From assembly GCA_946800325.1 (NCBI GenBank), contig OX326956.1, positions 71,171,087 through 71,235,086 of the forward strand: a DNA stretch of 64,000 nucleotides, given 5' to 3'. The notes under the pieces were generated by a model that was given only the letters and a program-made list of their open reading frames with translations, was not told the origin of the DNA and ran no database searches. Source of the stretch: Luzula sylvatica (lineage: Eukaryota > Streptophyta > Magnoliopsida > Poales > Juncaceae). Position numbers and translations under genes: made by a program. Of the stretch, positions 47,691 through 59,754 are shown piece after piece; positions within the stretch are counted from its first letter, which is position 1; every line of letters starts with the position of its first letter.

Positions 47691-49200
47691 TCCAACATTT
47701 TCCAATAAGAAAAGAGAAAATTTATTCGTGATAATCACAACTATTTTCTCCAACAAGAAGGAATTAAACAAACATGAGTATGTTCAAGCAGTCATTAATT
47801 TTAATTTATCATCTTTATTAGATAAATATAAGAATATACTTTTTTTTTCTTTTTCGAAAAAGTTTATAGAAGGTTCCAATACCCTTCTTCTAAACTGGTT
47901 TTTCATTTAAATCAATGTCTAAATTACAATGTTTTTGAACTCTTTGGACTTGCATCTTCACGATTTGAGAACTAAAAAGAAATAAAAAGCCCAAAAATAC
48001 ATTGTTACTCAATCTAAGACCCTAAAATAAAGAGAGCATATATGATACCCCTGTATTACCCCACTGACATGCTGATTGAATCAACATGCCGTCACCCTGT
48101 TAATTGGAAGGGATTGCTAGCTGTCTCCCAAAAAAACACCTTGCATTAACCGTTAATGCGAAGAGAACTTTTTTTAATACAAATAGCATGTCATTTCTCT
48201 CTCCACCCGTCACTTCTCTCTCTTCTCGGCACAAATAGCATCCCTCTTCTTCTCCTTCTCCGGCAACTCGGCTACATTCAAAACCCCCAATCCGCGGCAC
48301 AAATCGAAGAACTCTTCTTCTCCTTCTCCGGCAACAGAGAGTTGCGAGCTTTGTTTAATGGAGGCAGGGCGTGATGATGGAGGCAAAGCTTTGTTTAACC
48401 AGAAGACCTAGCCGCGGGATCCAGGCGACGCGCTAGCACACCGCGAAAACCTAGCCGCGAGACCAGCTAGCACACTCTCCTTCTCCTTGACCTAGCCGCG
48501 AGACCTAGATGCAAAGGAGATTTTTTGCCGCACACTCTCCTTCTCCTTCGATTAAGCTGATGAGGCGCACACACCAGAAAATCGATTTGATTTCAGCAAA
48601 CCCTAAATTTCTTCTAGGTAAATCGATTTGATTTCAGGGTTTGACTGCATTAATCGAGTTATTTTAAGTACCGGTACCGATTAATTGAAGATGAGGAATT
48701 TCGTTTTGTTACTGCAGGTTCGATTGATGACGACGAATTGCTCTCGGTTAATTGCAGACGACGAATCGCTGATGTTGTTAATGGACTGGTACGACTTCTG
48801 AATTAACGGTCAATTCGCGGTGAATTAATGGAGCATCAATTAATTGGTACGACGAATTAACTGGTACGGTTAATGGAGTCGGTGGTGGATTGACTGGAAT
48901 GGGTACGAGGTGAACGGTTAATGGAGTCATGTCGAAGAAGGTGGCTCCGAAAGCTTCTGTAGACCTCTCTGGTTTCTCTGTTAGGATTCGCTGCTAGGTC
49001 GAAGAAGGTTCTCTGCTAGGTCTGTGCTAGGCTTCACTCCCGTCGTGATGTCGAAGAAGGTCTCGATTTTTAATAATTTATTATTAATTGTTTGGTGAAT
49101 TAACTGTTAATTTGGACTCTTCTTCTCCTTAAGAAGGTATCCATGGTACACTTGCATTAACATCCACTTTCAATTGAATTAACTCTTAATATACTTATCA
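47691..49200. other. Intergenic; unclassified repeat-like segment upstream of GDSL copy F
   Basis: From 48180 to 48560 the words CTTCTCCTTCTCCGGCAAC and ACCTAGCCGCG recur irregularly. From 48700 to 48930 GACGACGAAT and GGTTAATGGAGTC recur. There is no recognisable gene. GDSL copy F has no exon 1 within this segment, so it may be an insertion or rearrangement that replaced it. Confidence 0.4.
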
Positions 49201-49222
49201 TCACATATGTTCTCCTTTGCAG

Positions 49223-50073
49223 CTCAATCCCTCGGGCTTCCTCTCGTGCCTCCATCATTTGCTAAAGGACATGATTTCAGCAAAGGAGCAAACTTTGCAG
49301 TCATCGGTGCAACTGGGCTCGACCTTGCCTTTTTCCAACAGAGTAACATTACTGGCGTACCACCATCACCAACCTCCATGATTGATCAAGTTGGGTGGTT
49401 CAATAACTTGACAAAGCCTTCTTTATGCAACACAACTCAATGTTTGTACAATTTTTCATATTTCTACTTTAAAATTGAAGCCGTGAGCTTTAATTTTTTT
49501 TTTATGAAAATATTATTTCCTCTGAGTTAATCAATTTTATTGTATACTATACCTAGCATGCAAGGATTACTTAAGCAAATCCCTTTTCTTATTTGGAGAA
49601 TTTGGAGGGAATGATTATAACTTCATGCTCGCAGCCGGTTTTACAATTGAAAAAGTCTTATATTACGTGCCTACGGTTGTCGACGCGATTAGTGCTGCAG
49701 CCGCGATATTTTTACAGACAATTTAATTAGTTACTTATGATTAAAAAAAGGTTAACGATAATTTGATATAGAAATGTAAATATCATCACTATTTATTTAT
49801 TGTTCTTGCAGTCGTTGCTGGATCAAGGGGTGATGAACATGGTATTGCTAGGAAACCTACCAACGGGATGCGTACCAATTATTCTGACGCTTTATGGGAG
49901 TACCGATAAGCAAGCCTATGATAATCTTGGATGACTGAAAGCATTTAACGCCATCGGAGATTCCCATGATGCTTTGCTAGAGGTTGCTGTTGCGCATCTA
50001 CGTGGAAAGTATCCTCAAGCCAGGATAAGTTTTGCTCGCTACAGCAAACCGCTCCTTGAATTTTTGAGGACTC
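49223..50073 (+). pseudogene. GDSL esterase/lipase copy F, disrupted
   Basis: Exon 2 (49223-49441), exon 3 (49557 to about 49708) and part of exon 4 (from 49812) are recognisable. Three lesions are visible. The exon 3 donor GT has become AT near 49709. A TGA at 49932-49934 replaces the Cys codon of the conserved LGCLK block. Exon 4 is cut at about 50073 by a LINE fragment. Exon 1 and exon 5 were not found. Confidence 0.9.
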
Positions 50074-52470
50074 AAGGCCTTTGATAGTGTGTCGTGGTCT
50101 TTTCTAATGAACCTCATGGAAGCTCGAGGTTTTCCCCAAACTTGGATTCAATGGATACGTAATCTCCTAACCTCTTCAAGCTCCTCCGTTAGGGTAAATG
50201 GGGCTATCAGAGACTCTTTTTTTCATCAAAAAGGTCTCCGGCAAGGTGATCCATTGTCGCCTCTGCTTTTCAACATCGTGGTAGATGTCCTCCAAACAAT
50301 CCTGAAAAATGTATCCATTCTATTAAAAGGTTCGGCCTCCCTTGCGCCGAGAGCTTTACAATATGCCGATGATACGATAATATTTGTACAAGCTTATCCG
50401 GAGAATCTAAAATTAGGCTCCAAAGCTTTGGAGTACTTTTCGGCCATTACGGGATTGGGCATAAATATGCTTAAAAGCTCCTTCGTACCCATTGCAATTC
50501 CGACCGAGTTTCATGACCTTATAGGTAACATCTTGCAATGTCCGAAATTTTTTTTACCAATCAAATATCTTGGTCTTCCTCTATCGGTTAGGAAACCGAG
50601 AAAATTACACTTCCTTCCTTTACTTCAGAGGATGAATTCGAGGTTGGCCGCGTGGAAAGGAAAGCTACTTTCTTCGGGTGGTAGACTAATTCTAGTGCAA
50701 TTGGTACTTGCGGCTACCCCTACTTATTTCATGGAAGCATTCGAGTTACCCGCTTGGCTTATTAAGGAAATGGAGAAGATAATGAGGTCATTTCTCTGGA
50801 GAGGTGACAAAATTTGTAAGGGAGGTCATTGCCTTATGGTTTGGGATAAGGTGTGCTTACCGAAATTTAATGATGGATTAGGGATTCATCATATAAAAAC
50901 ACAAAATGACGTTTTGTTGTTAAAGACACTAACCAAAATTGTGTTTCAACCAACCTCTCTTTGGACCGACGTCCTCCAAGAAATTTACGGTCCAAACATA
51001 TTTTAAATCTCAATACCATTACAAATCGTCATGCTTCCTTTTTTATTAAAGACCTCCGAAGACTATCACATTTTGCCAACTTATCAATGTTGGGAATTCA
51101 TCCCGTCCCCGGGCCCGCGCAGTGGATATGAAGGCCCGGTCCCGTTCCCAAAATCCAAGATCACGCCATGACTTCGTGCGTACGATGCAATAGAAGGATA
51201 GACGATTACCAGCGTGAAATTGATCACGCACGACGAGTTGATCGCTCGCATCCTTTCCTTTTCCGGTGTCACGTTGGTGACTAGTCCGTGCGTCCCATAC
51301 CACACGTCTCCCACCGTCTTGACACGCCTCCGGTTGTCTTTCGTGCGTCCCACGTCCACACTCTTCCACAACCAACAGTTTTGCTCCTTCGGTTTGATCA
51401 CAATCGAAGAGCCACAAGTGTCGCTCCTCTACTTGTATCTACCGTGAGTCGGAGTTCGTCGGTCACGGGTGCAACTGCCTAGACGCTGCACCGGCGAACT
51501 TGCTTGATTAGATCGATTCTCTACACCGAGAAAAACTCTTTTTCTCGGTTTTCTCTCTTCGCACTCTTTCGCTCTTAGAAATAAGACTCTCAATATTCTG
51601 GATTAATCTTATTAATTCCAGAGGTTGGACTGAATCAATTTGCCATAGAGAGAGAGAGAGAAACATCCTATTTATATCACATAGGATAATGATGGGCCAA
51701 AATGTATGTATATCAAATATACACCTTTTCAGACAGAAAACTGCAGACACCCTTTCAGTATTCTGTTGAAACGAAAATATTAAATCGTTCCAACCGACTT
51801 TAAACCTTCACGAAAGTTCTAGATAATCTTATTATCTTTCCAACCCAATTTGGACTGGCCCAATTGGAGTTCGGATGCGAAAGGTACGGACGTTTTACTA
51901 ACTGTATGTCAAACTGTCGCATCCTTTCGGTATTCCATTAAAACAACACTGATACTTCGTTCAAATGAAAAATATTTCTACATGAAGGTTAGAGATAATC
52001 TTATTATCTATCGAACCCAATTTGAACCATTCAAATTGGATTTTCCTACTGAAAGTTATGACCACAAATGTACGCTTACATTCGTTCATCCTTGTGTACA
52101 CTTTTACGGTTGATCCGAAACTATATTTTTCCTTCAATCAATCCAACCAAACCCGAACAATTCACGACCAATTTGGTTTTGGACACGGATGAGACTTTCA
52201 CAACCAAATCGGCTTATGATTTTTTGAGAAACCCGGGAATAATCAAGGGTTGGAATGTTCTCTTGTGGAGAATCAAATCGCGGACCAAAGTTCGTTTTTT
52301 CGGTTGGCTAGAATTGCATGATAGGCTATTAACGGCGGTCAATTTAGAAAACGAGGATGACCGAATAATGAGGGTTGCTCACTTTGGGCACAACACCGAG
52401 AAGACGTCGATCATCTATTACTCCTATGCCCATATGCCATGCAAGTTTGTATCCATCTCCAATCTAAAAT
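50073..52470 (+). mobile_element. 5'-truncated LINE fragment, split by an LTR insertion
   Basis: The reverse transcriptase is open from 50074 to 51008 (AFDSVSW, GLRQGDPLSPLLF, YADD at about 50359) and ends in a frame break. It resumes at about 52090 with the linker and zf-RVT region (TKSAYDFL, RTKVRFFGWL, then CP in a shifted frame). It begins in the middle of the catalytic domain, as expected for 5' truncation during target-primed insertion. The family is related to, but clearly distinct from, the LINE at 8.04-14.6 kb. Confidence 0.85.
51088..52080 (-). mobile_element. Solo LTR-like insertion within the LINE fragment
   Basis: It starts TGTTGGGAATTC on the plus strand, exactly where LINE coding sequence breaks off. 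On the minus strand there is a TATA box (GATATAAATAGG, about 51680) and an end CCCAACA. The right boundary is uncertain (about 52060-52090) and I found no clean 5-bp target duplication. Two related modules containing AGATAATCTTATTATCT lie at 51825 and 51990. Confidence 0.6.
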
Positions 52471-53380
52471 CCCCCATATTTTCTTCAATCAAGAAATTAA
52501 TAAATTAAGCCCAAAAAATCCCAACATGGAACACGCGAAAGCAGTTATGCATATCCCAAGGGTTTGGCGAAAATGGTTATGCATGCGTATGACTCTATTT
52601 GAGTCCCAAAGAGATATTGGGAAGACGTGTAGTTTTGGAATTAAGTTCTTTCGCCAAAAGAAGATGTATTTACATTCTTCTTCTATTATCTTTCTTTTTT
52701 CTCCAACCCGAGATGGATGAAATGATTTTTTCTTGCCGTGCAAGTATAGATTTTGTCCTTGGTATATTCTCTATAAAATGAATTGTGATTTCATTGAAGT
52801 AATTTTAAGTAGTATAATTTATAATATTTGGTTTTCCTTCATTTCACTTGAACAAACTTTACCTATGAAAATCTTGTCCAATAATTGAAAATTCGGAGGA
52901 GTCCATGCAACTAAACTAAAAGATTCTTGTGGTGTAGAATGAGAATTCAAAGACATGCATATTGGTGAGAGTTTTGTGCTAATAGGATGAGACAAATTTG
53001 TACGTGCCAATGATATAAAAGAAAAAGACATTTTTAGTGTTCAGATGTCTTGGTGATGTAATTTTTGAAGTCTCGATTGTAGATGTCAAGAAATTTCTGA
53101 CATGATATTATTTAGGTGTATTTTAATATTTTCTATTTAGTTGATCTTGGTACATTTTGAAATTTTTGTCATGATTTGAAATTAATTTTTTATTATAACA
53201 CAAGAAATATTAAAAAGTCATGATACGATACTTCAACATAAGATTAATACATAACAAACTTCAACATGAAAAAAAATACATCTAACATTGAACACAACAA
53301 ACACCAACCAGAACAAACTAAACCCAAACAATTACAACAAAAAATAATTACGTTCTATGTTGGGACAATTTCTTTGAGTG
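52471..53380. other. Unclassified segment between LINE and MULE relics
   Basis: No gene recognised. A minus-strand open frame at 52819-53031 has no identifiable features. The last part may be the 3' flank of the MULE transposase relic. Confidence 0.4.
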
Positions 53381-53825
53381 TCATGGTACTCGACAATACC
53401 CACAACATCTTTGGCTCATAGAGCTTTGACTGGACAATGTGTCCACTTCACTCGAACGTCTCTTAATTTTCCTTTTTTCACGTTTTATTTTTCTCACAAC
53501 ATTTTTACGAATTAATTCGTCTCCAGGAACAATTGTTTCTTTCTGGATTATCGGCCAGTAAGTGTGCTCTTTAATATGAAAAAACCGGGTAGCTTGTACT
53601 AAATTGTGCATCGAAAACATTGGGGATATGAAATGTTCAAAACTCACATTTTGTTTGGCACAAATAGGTATGATGTGCGAGGATGAAAAATGGAACAATA
53701 CTGGTTCACGGCATGTTCAATGACCATTGTAGAAATTCACAACGAACCTCTCCCCGTCTCTCCGAGCATATACGCTTATTCGATTTCGTGCAATGCCGAC
53801 TTGATATACCCCATTTTTATGATGA
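53381..53825 (-). pseudogene. Mutator-like transposase, SWIM zinc-finger and C-terminal relic
   Basis: On the minus strand, about 140 codons resemble the end of plant MURA-type transposases: GERFVVNFYNG, then a broken CTCRE motif, then SSHIIPICAKQNVSFEHFIS and SPMF. The first zinc-binding Cys is a TGA stop near 53745, and the Cys of the Cys-His pair is Ser. The downstream frame (53381-53698) ends in a basic tail. No catalytic DDE region was found nearby. Confidence 0.6.
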
Positions 53826-53849
53826 AAAGACGTATTTATTTAGACCATA

Positions 53850-54745
53850 CTCTCTTGATTTGACCATGCATCCTATTACCTTATACCTTGAACCCTACTA
53901 TGTTGATTAGATCATACACCCTATATAATTAACCCTAGAATCATATATCTTGAACTTGACTCTGTTGCTTAAACTCTTGCCGGAATCAATGGAGAATTCC
54001 GGCGAACTTTTCTGTCTCTTAATTACTGGATTAATTAGTGGAAATAATGGTTGCTTAGATTGATTTGATTGAGTGAGATTAGGGTCTTATTTATAGAATA
54101 ACTCGTATTCCTTCACCAGTAAATAGACGCTCTTTAATCAATCAAATGATACTTTTATATGCATGAAAGGACAAGTTTCTAGAAGATTTGATCAAAAGAT
54201 GTGTCTCCTGCAGAATCAGCAGACATACTTTCACTAAACCGAAATATCGACCGACTTAGGTCCGTAATTAACAGGAACTTTCTGAACGAAACTTCTAGAT
54301 GATCTTATCACCTTTCCAACAAATCCGAGTTGATCCAATTTGGATATCCAGTCCGAAAGTTATCCTAGTTTTAGTAAACGTTCGCGTCCTTTCGTCGAAC
54401 TGCCGCAACCTTCCGTGTATTTCATTAGAATGAACGTCCTACGTTATTCAAATGTTTTTCAACTGAATATCAAAGTTGTAGATAATCCAATTATCTAACT
54501 TATGAGAGTTGAATCATCCAAATCGGTGTTCATATGCGAAAGTTATGTCCGTTTTAGTAAATATGTTCCAAACATATTTTTCCTAAAATCTTATCTTATC
54601 AATCTAATTATATATATCATATATACATATGTGAATCTAATACACATGTTATATTTCTATGAACTACCATGTTCATATATCATTATACGTACGATTTTAT
54701 CGTAGATGTGAAACTGCATTTCCTTTAGTCTCCCACTCAATTTTA
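53850..54745 (-). mobile_element. LTR-like block, minus strand
   Basis: On the minus strand the order is a purine tract (GAGTGGGAGAC, about 54750), then repeated modules containing ATAACTTTCG, then a TATA-like CTATAAATAAGACC (about 54100) and a leader. This is a plausible 3' LTR of the minus-strand Copia whose RNase H lies at 57980-58681. Both ends are approximate. Confidence 0.45.
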
Positions 54746-54780
54746 TATCTACGTAAAACGTACTATACATATCATATCAT

Positions 54781-54785
<5 letters not shown>

Positions 54786-54821
<36 letters not shown>
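54786..54821. repeat. (TA)n microsatellite
   Basis: About 36 bp of alternating T and A abut the left end of the long-TIR element at 54823. Confidence 0.85.
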
Positions 54822-54822
<1 letters not shown>

Positions 54823-54823
<1 letters not shown>

Positions 54824-56508
54824 GAGCGGTTCAATGGAGTTCTTATTTGTAGTACTTATTTAGAGTCCAAATCTAAAGCGTTCAATCTATTTTGATGAAT
54901 GGCTGAGATTTCGTGAAATAACACTGCCCAAAATATTACTCTCTAGTCTCTACCCAATCTTTGCCCAAATACAACACGAGCCTTCTCCTTCTCTCACCTC
55001 TCACACAACGACAAGGCCTTCATCTCCTCTCCTCCATGTCCCTGGTACGCACGATGATGCCTCTTCTCTCTCTAATCGGCGTCAATCCCGTGCGATGAAG
55101 TCTCCCAAGCGATGGAGTCGTCCTTCACTCTCCCTCCTGAACCCACCTCCTCCATATGCCATAAAGTCAGATCTTTCTTTGTTTAGTAGGCATTTCATCT
55201 CTCTCTCTAGACTGTCGAAGGACTCGGCCTGTCTGCCTCTTACGTGAATGCTGAAGAATTTTAGGATTCTCATCTCTCTTTTTATTTAGGAATTAATTTG
55301 GGATTCTCATCTCTCTTACGTGAATGCTGAAAAATTGACTGATTTTGGGCTATTTGGGATTCAATAACTGTAATTAGAGTTTAATTTCATTTATTTAGGA
55401 ATTAGTTTGTCTTTATTGAAAAACTGTAGTATTGTAATTTTTTCTAATTTGCAATGTTAATTGGTGTACAGTACATCCACTTTTAAGAGGTGTAGCCAAC
55501 GTGTTCGACAAAATGTCTAAGATGGAGTGCAAGAAGTATATCAAAGGCTGGATACAATCCTCACAACATGATATCGAGAATGCGGTACCGTATGTTTTAG
55601 GATTCAATTGAATTGTAATTTATAAATTTCGAGAGTAGGGTATTGTAATTAGTTTAAATTTGATGAGGGTATTGTAATTAGTCTAAAATTTGATGATGGT
55701 TCGGGTTGCGGTATTGTAATGCGTATAATATAATTTTATTTTTGTGAATGCATAGATCGAAACGAATTAATTATTGTGTACTTGTATTAGTTTGTACCAG
55801 TCGGTACCAAATGATGTTTGTACCAATCGGTACCAAATGACTTTTAAGTTGTATCCACATTGTTCAAAAAAACCAGGAAATTGAAACAATGAAGTGGCTT
55901 TATTCAAATGATTTTTGAACAGGACCATTTTTCAAATAAGTCCAAAATCATCCAATAATTCAAAGTACTTCAATTCAATACATATTGAAAAAAAAAAAAA
56001 CAGTGGCTTTTTTCAAATGTGTTTTGAACAGAGTAATTTTCAAAATAAGTCCAAAATCATCCACAAATTCAAAATACTAATTCATTACAGATTCAAGAAT
56101 GAAATTGAAGCCCCTAAAAAAAAATCAAAACATGAAAAAAAACACCAAACTTACAAAAAAAACACATGAAACCCTAAAAATGAGTTTGAACTTTAATTCT
56201 CCTCCTCGTCATCACTTTGTGAGTCGGATAGTTCCATTGCACCTATAATGAAACAAAATAAGTAAACTGAATTTCGAACATATTAAAATTACGCATGATA
56301 AAAAAGAGGAAAATTGCACCTGTATAGTTTTTGCTTGTTGGATTCTCGGGACAAGTCCTTAAGAAGTTAAACTTTTGTAATGATCAGAAATATAAATTTA
56401 CCTCGGGCTCCACAGCATTTCCACTCGAGCTAGCACCTGATGACATTAGAATTGTGAGAGAGTGTCCAGTCAGATAAGATTCCAGCAGCAGGTAGGTTTC
56501 CAGTAATC

Positions 56509-56562
<54 letters not shown>

Positions 56563-56909
56563 AGAAGAAGTATTCAACAATACAATAATTTGAGAGAGAC
56601 GAGTTCACGAGAGAGAGATGGAATTTGAAACGTTCGGTAAGAGAGAGAGAGAAAGACATGAGCGTGAGAGAAAGAGAGACATGAGCGTGTGATATAATTT
56701 AACTATCAGATTTGAAAACAAATTTCATGTGAAAGAAAGAGTCTAATGCATGTGTGGGCAGTAAAAGAATTTGAAGAGTCGGGCAGGTTTCTCAATCTGG
56801 GCAGTGTTGTTAATTGAATAAATCACAGCCATAGACACCAAGTAAATGGAGGGATCAGATTTGGACTCCAAATAAGTACTACAAATAAGAACTTCATTGA
56901 ACCGCCCTA
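54823..56909. mobile_element. Non-autonomous MULE-like element with long terminal inverted repeats
   Basis: GGGAGCGGTTCAATGGAG at the left faces CTTCATTGAACCGCCC at the right. The match continues about 50 bp with few changes and more loosely to about 120 bp (AACACTGCCCA on both sides). No 9-bp target duplication is visible, perhaps because the left flank is a (TA)n run. The interior has no transposase. A stretch at 55470-55590 stays open and reads like a protein segment (KMSKMECKKYIKGW), which may be captured sequence. An (AG)n run lies at 56514-56558. Confidence 0.65.
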
Positions 56910-58700
56910 GCCCGACTTGTCTCCTTTCTATGTGTGACCGTGTAGGTTCAACTTAACGATGACCGTAAACTTATGCCTAATTCTTACAATCTTATGAGCG
57001 GGATCTAGTCACTCCATCATAGCTACCAATGTTAAATTGAATTTAAATGACTTTCATCATTTATACCTATCTCGATATACGATTTTGGTTCTTTTGTTCG
57101 CGATATCTGTCAATGACGAGGCATGGTGATAGTCATCCCTTTTATGTAATTGACTTAATGTTTTTCCGATTTCTCATGAATTAATTTAACAATTGATCAA
57201 TATCAATTTGTGCACATGTTAATTTAATTCAATCGGTGGCCAACAAAATATCTATTTCTTTCGAAATGAACAATTCCTATCTTGATAATCACATTAATAT
57301 TCATATTTCGTGACACACCCAATGATAGCCTTATTTCCCATTTACGGAATAATGTTAACTATATGAAAGTATGCAACTACGTATAAAAATAAATCAAGTG
57401 TTATCTCAAGTATGAAGCTACCAAAACCTATTCGTTGCGATTCATTTTTAATGACTAAACCATGTTATGAAATCGCACCTTTTGGTCAAGTCCATACATA
57501 TCAACTATATGTAACTATATTTCCGATTTGACACGCTCTTTTGTCAATGATTAGTAAAGCTGAATCATCACCTCGGCAAACATACTAATCATGTTAGTCT
57601 ATTATCATATAATAGAATATATTTAACTCATTAAATATCCTAATCATAAATAGGGACAATTTCGAAATATATACTCTTATTAAATTTCGTTTTAAATAAC
57701 ATTTATTTTAAGTATTTAATATATGACGTCTTTACTTAGTAAATCTTATTATACTAAACGCTCATATTTCGAGATATAAATCTGGATTAATATAACTAAT
57801 TATATAACCCCACACACAAGTTAAAATAAAGCTAAATTGTAGAATAAACAAAACTAAATATTTTATTAAATCAAAATAAAAAGTTTTTACATTTATTGAT
57901 TACATCTATTTATAGAACTAATAATACATCGTTTACAAAATTACTAAGGAATATTGGGACGAGATAGCGAATATAATCCCTAATTCAATTCCTCCTCTAG
58001 ATATCTTAAACCAATGTTGCGAGTATACCTATCATGCTTGGCTTGAGCTAATGGTTTCGTAAACGGGTCCGCCACGTTGTTGTTAGTATTAACTTTCATT
58101 ATGGCAACTTCCTTGCGTTGCAAAATTTCATGAATCAAATGAAACTTCCGGAGAATATGTTTAGAACGGTGATGTGATCTAGGTTCTTTAGCTTGAGCGA
58201 TCGCACCCGAATTGTCGCAGTATACGCCAATGGGTTTCATAATGCTTGGGACTACTCCAAGTTCCAGGATGAATTTACGCATCCAAACCGCTTCTTTTGC
58301 TGCTTCCGAAGCTGCGATATATTCCGCTTCTGTAGTGGAATCAGCTATCGTAGGTTGTTTGGAACTCTTCCAAACTACCGCACCGCCATTTAGACAAAAC
58401 ACATAACCTGATTGAGACCTAAAGTCATCAATACATGTTTGAAAACTAGCGTCGGTATATCCTTTAACGATTAGCTCTTCACTAGTACCACCATACACGA
58501 GAAAGAGATCCTTTGTTCTACGTAAGTATTTAAGGATAGATTTAACCGCAATCCAATGTGCTTCACCAGGATTCGATTGATAGCGTGAAACAACGCTTAA
58601 GGCATATGATACGTCTGGACGAGTACATATCACGGCATACATGATGGATCCTACCGCCGAAGCGTACGGAACATCATACATTAATTTCTTATCTTCAATC
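56910..58700 (-). mobile_element. 3' part of a Copia retrotransposon, minus strand
   Basis: It comprises the RNase H coding end (57980-58681) and about 1 kb of downstream AT-rich sequence, then the MULE insertion. Its 5' part is cut at about 58700 by the start of the plus-strand Copia LTR and would lie beyond the window. Confidence 0.7.
57980..58681 (-). CDS. Copia polyprotein fragment: RNase H
   Basis: It has 233 codons from a Met inside the linker to the stop. YASAVGSIMYA opens the region. The RNase H catalytic acids lie in GYTDASF, STTEAEYIA and YCDNSGA. The motif ADPFTKPL near the end is typical of the Copia C-terminus. Upstream the frame is open for a few more codons before the junction at about 58700. 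RNase H removes the RNA strand during reverse transcription. The fragment itself has no stop or frameshift. Confidence 0.9.
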   Translation of the reverse strand: MYDVPYASAVGSIMYAVICTRPDVSYALSVVSRYQSNPGEAHWIAVKSILKYLRRTKDLFLVYGGTSEELIVKGYTDASFQTCIDDFRSQSGYVFCLNGGAVVWKSSKQPTIADSTTEAEYIAASEAAKEAVWMRKFILELGVVPSIMKPIGVYCDNSGAIAQAKEPRSHHRSKHILRKFHLIHEILQRKEVAIMKVNTNNNVADPFTKPLAQAKHDRYTRNIGLRYLEEELN

Positions 58701-59351
58701 TGAAAGAAAATATGGCTTAAGAATTAACTTGGAAGAATTTATATAAATAGGCAAATATGCAATTAGAATTGGGCCAGTTCATAATCTGGGCCCGCTCAGA
58801 ATTTAGGGTTTTAATCTAATTTCTAATAATTAGATTTTAATCTGAATTTGGGCTTATTCTGATTTTAATTAGTTTTGGACTTATAATTCTGAAATTAGGG
58901 TTTCTTAACCTAATTTCGGATTTAACCTAAAATTGCCTATATATATATTCAGAATTTCATTTTTCTCTCTCTTCTCTCTCTAATTTTCTGACCTAATTCG
59001 GCTGCCGAATTTTCTCTCTTTCACACAAATCGAGATTGAGATCTGGAGAGTTTTGAGTAGAGTTTCTGAGCAAGTTCTTGAGAAGAATAATCGTGACACC
59101 GACTAGAACGGTGTTGGCGGTTTCGATCAGACGAAATCACGGTGGACAAGAGTAGAGGGAGTGCAAGAGCAATCCTTGGAGAAGGTTCACGAAATCTGGA
59201 TAAGTAGGCTTCACGTACTAACTTGTACGAGGTAAAATTCTGAATAACTCTTCCTTTTTCGTGGTTTTTCGAACGTGATCCCGGTAGAATTAGGTTATAC
59301 ATGTGTAAATAATTCCGCTGCACATCTCTAATTCATGTGTATAACCCTACA
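58701..59351 (+). repeat. 5' LTR of the plus-strand Copia
   Basis: It starts TGAAAGAAAATATGG at the break in the older Copia and ends CCCTACA one base before the primer binding site. A TATA box (CTATATATATATTC, 58938-58950) precedes a CT-rich leader. The left boundary is inferred from the TG start and loss of Copia homology. Confidence 0.65.
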
Positions 59352-59352
59352 G

Positions 59353-59364
59353 TGGTATCAGAGC
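59353..59364 (+). other. Primer binding site for initiator Met tRNA
   Basis: TGGTATCAGAGC is complementary to the 3' end of plant initiator methionine tRNA and stands directly after the LTR, as in most Copia elements. Confidence 0.9.
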
Positions 59365-59382
59365 AAACGCTCGTTTAAAACC

Positions 59383-59754
59383 ATCGAAAATTAGATTTTC
59401 AGAATTGTAGATTAGAATTTTAGAATTTGAGAAATTTTAGAATTTTTGGGCTAAATTGCAAAATTACATAATATAAATTCTGTTGAAAATTGGATTTTCA
59501 GAAAATTAGATTTTCAGAATATATTGTAATTATTACATATTAGATCTGGTTAAAATTGTATTTTCAGAAAAAATTAGGTTTTCAGAATAAAATTGAAATT
59601 AAGAAAAATTAGATTTTCAGAATATATTTTGTACAGATTAGATCTGTTGAAAATTGGATTTTCAGAAAATTAGATTTTCACAATATATGGTAATAAATAC
59701 AGATTGGATTTGTTATCAAAATTTGGATCTGTTAAATATATTTTAATAAATACA

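Noticed and set aside
47498..47910. Two overlapping open frames after the hAT element
   Set aside because: They derive from GGGTTGGG-type subterminal repeats and AT-rich flank; no protein-like features.
51046..51482. Protein-coding gene with several overlapping frames at 51046-51482
   Set aside because: The region has higher GC, so frames stay open by chance; LTR features explain it better.
58193..58406. Plus-strand frames opposite the Copia RNase H
   Set aside because: They are antisense to a well-supported coding region.
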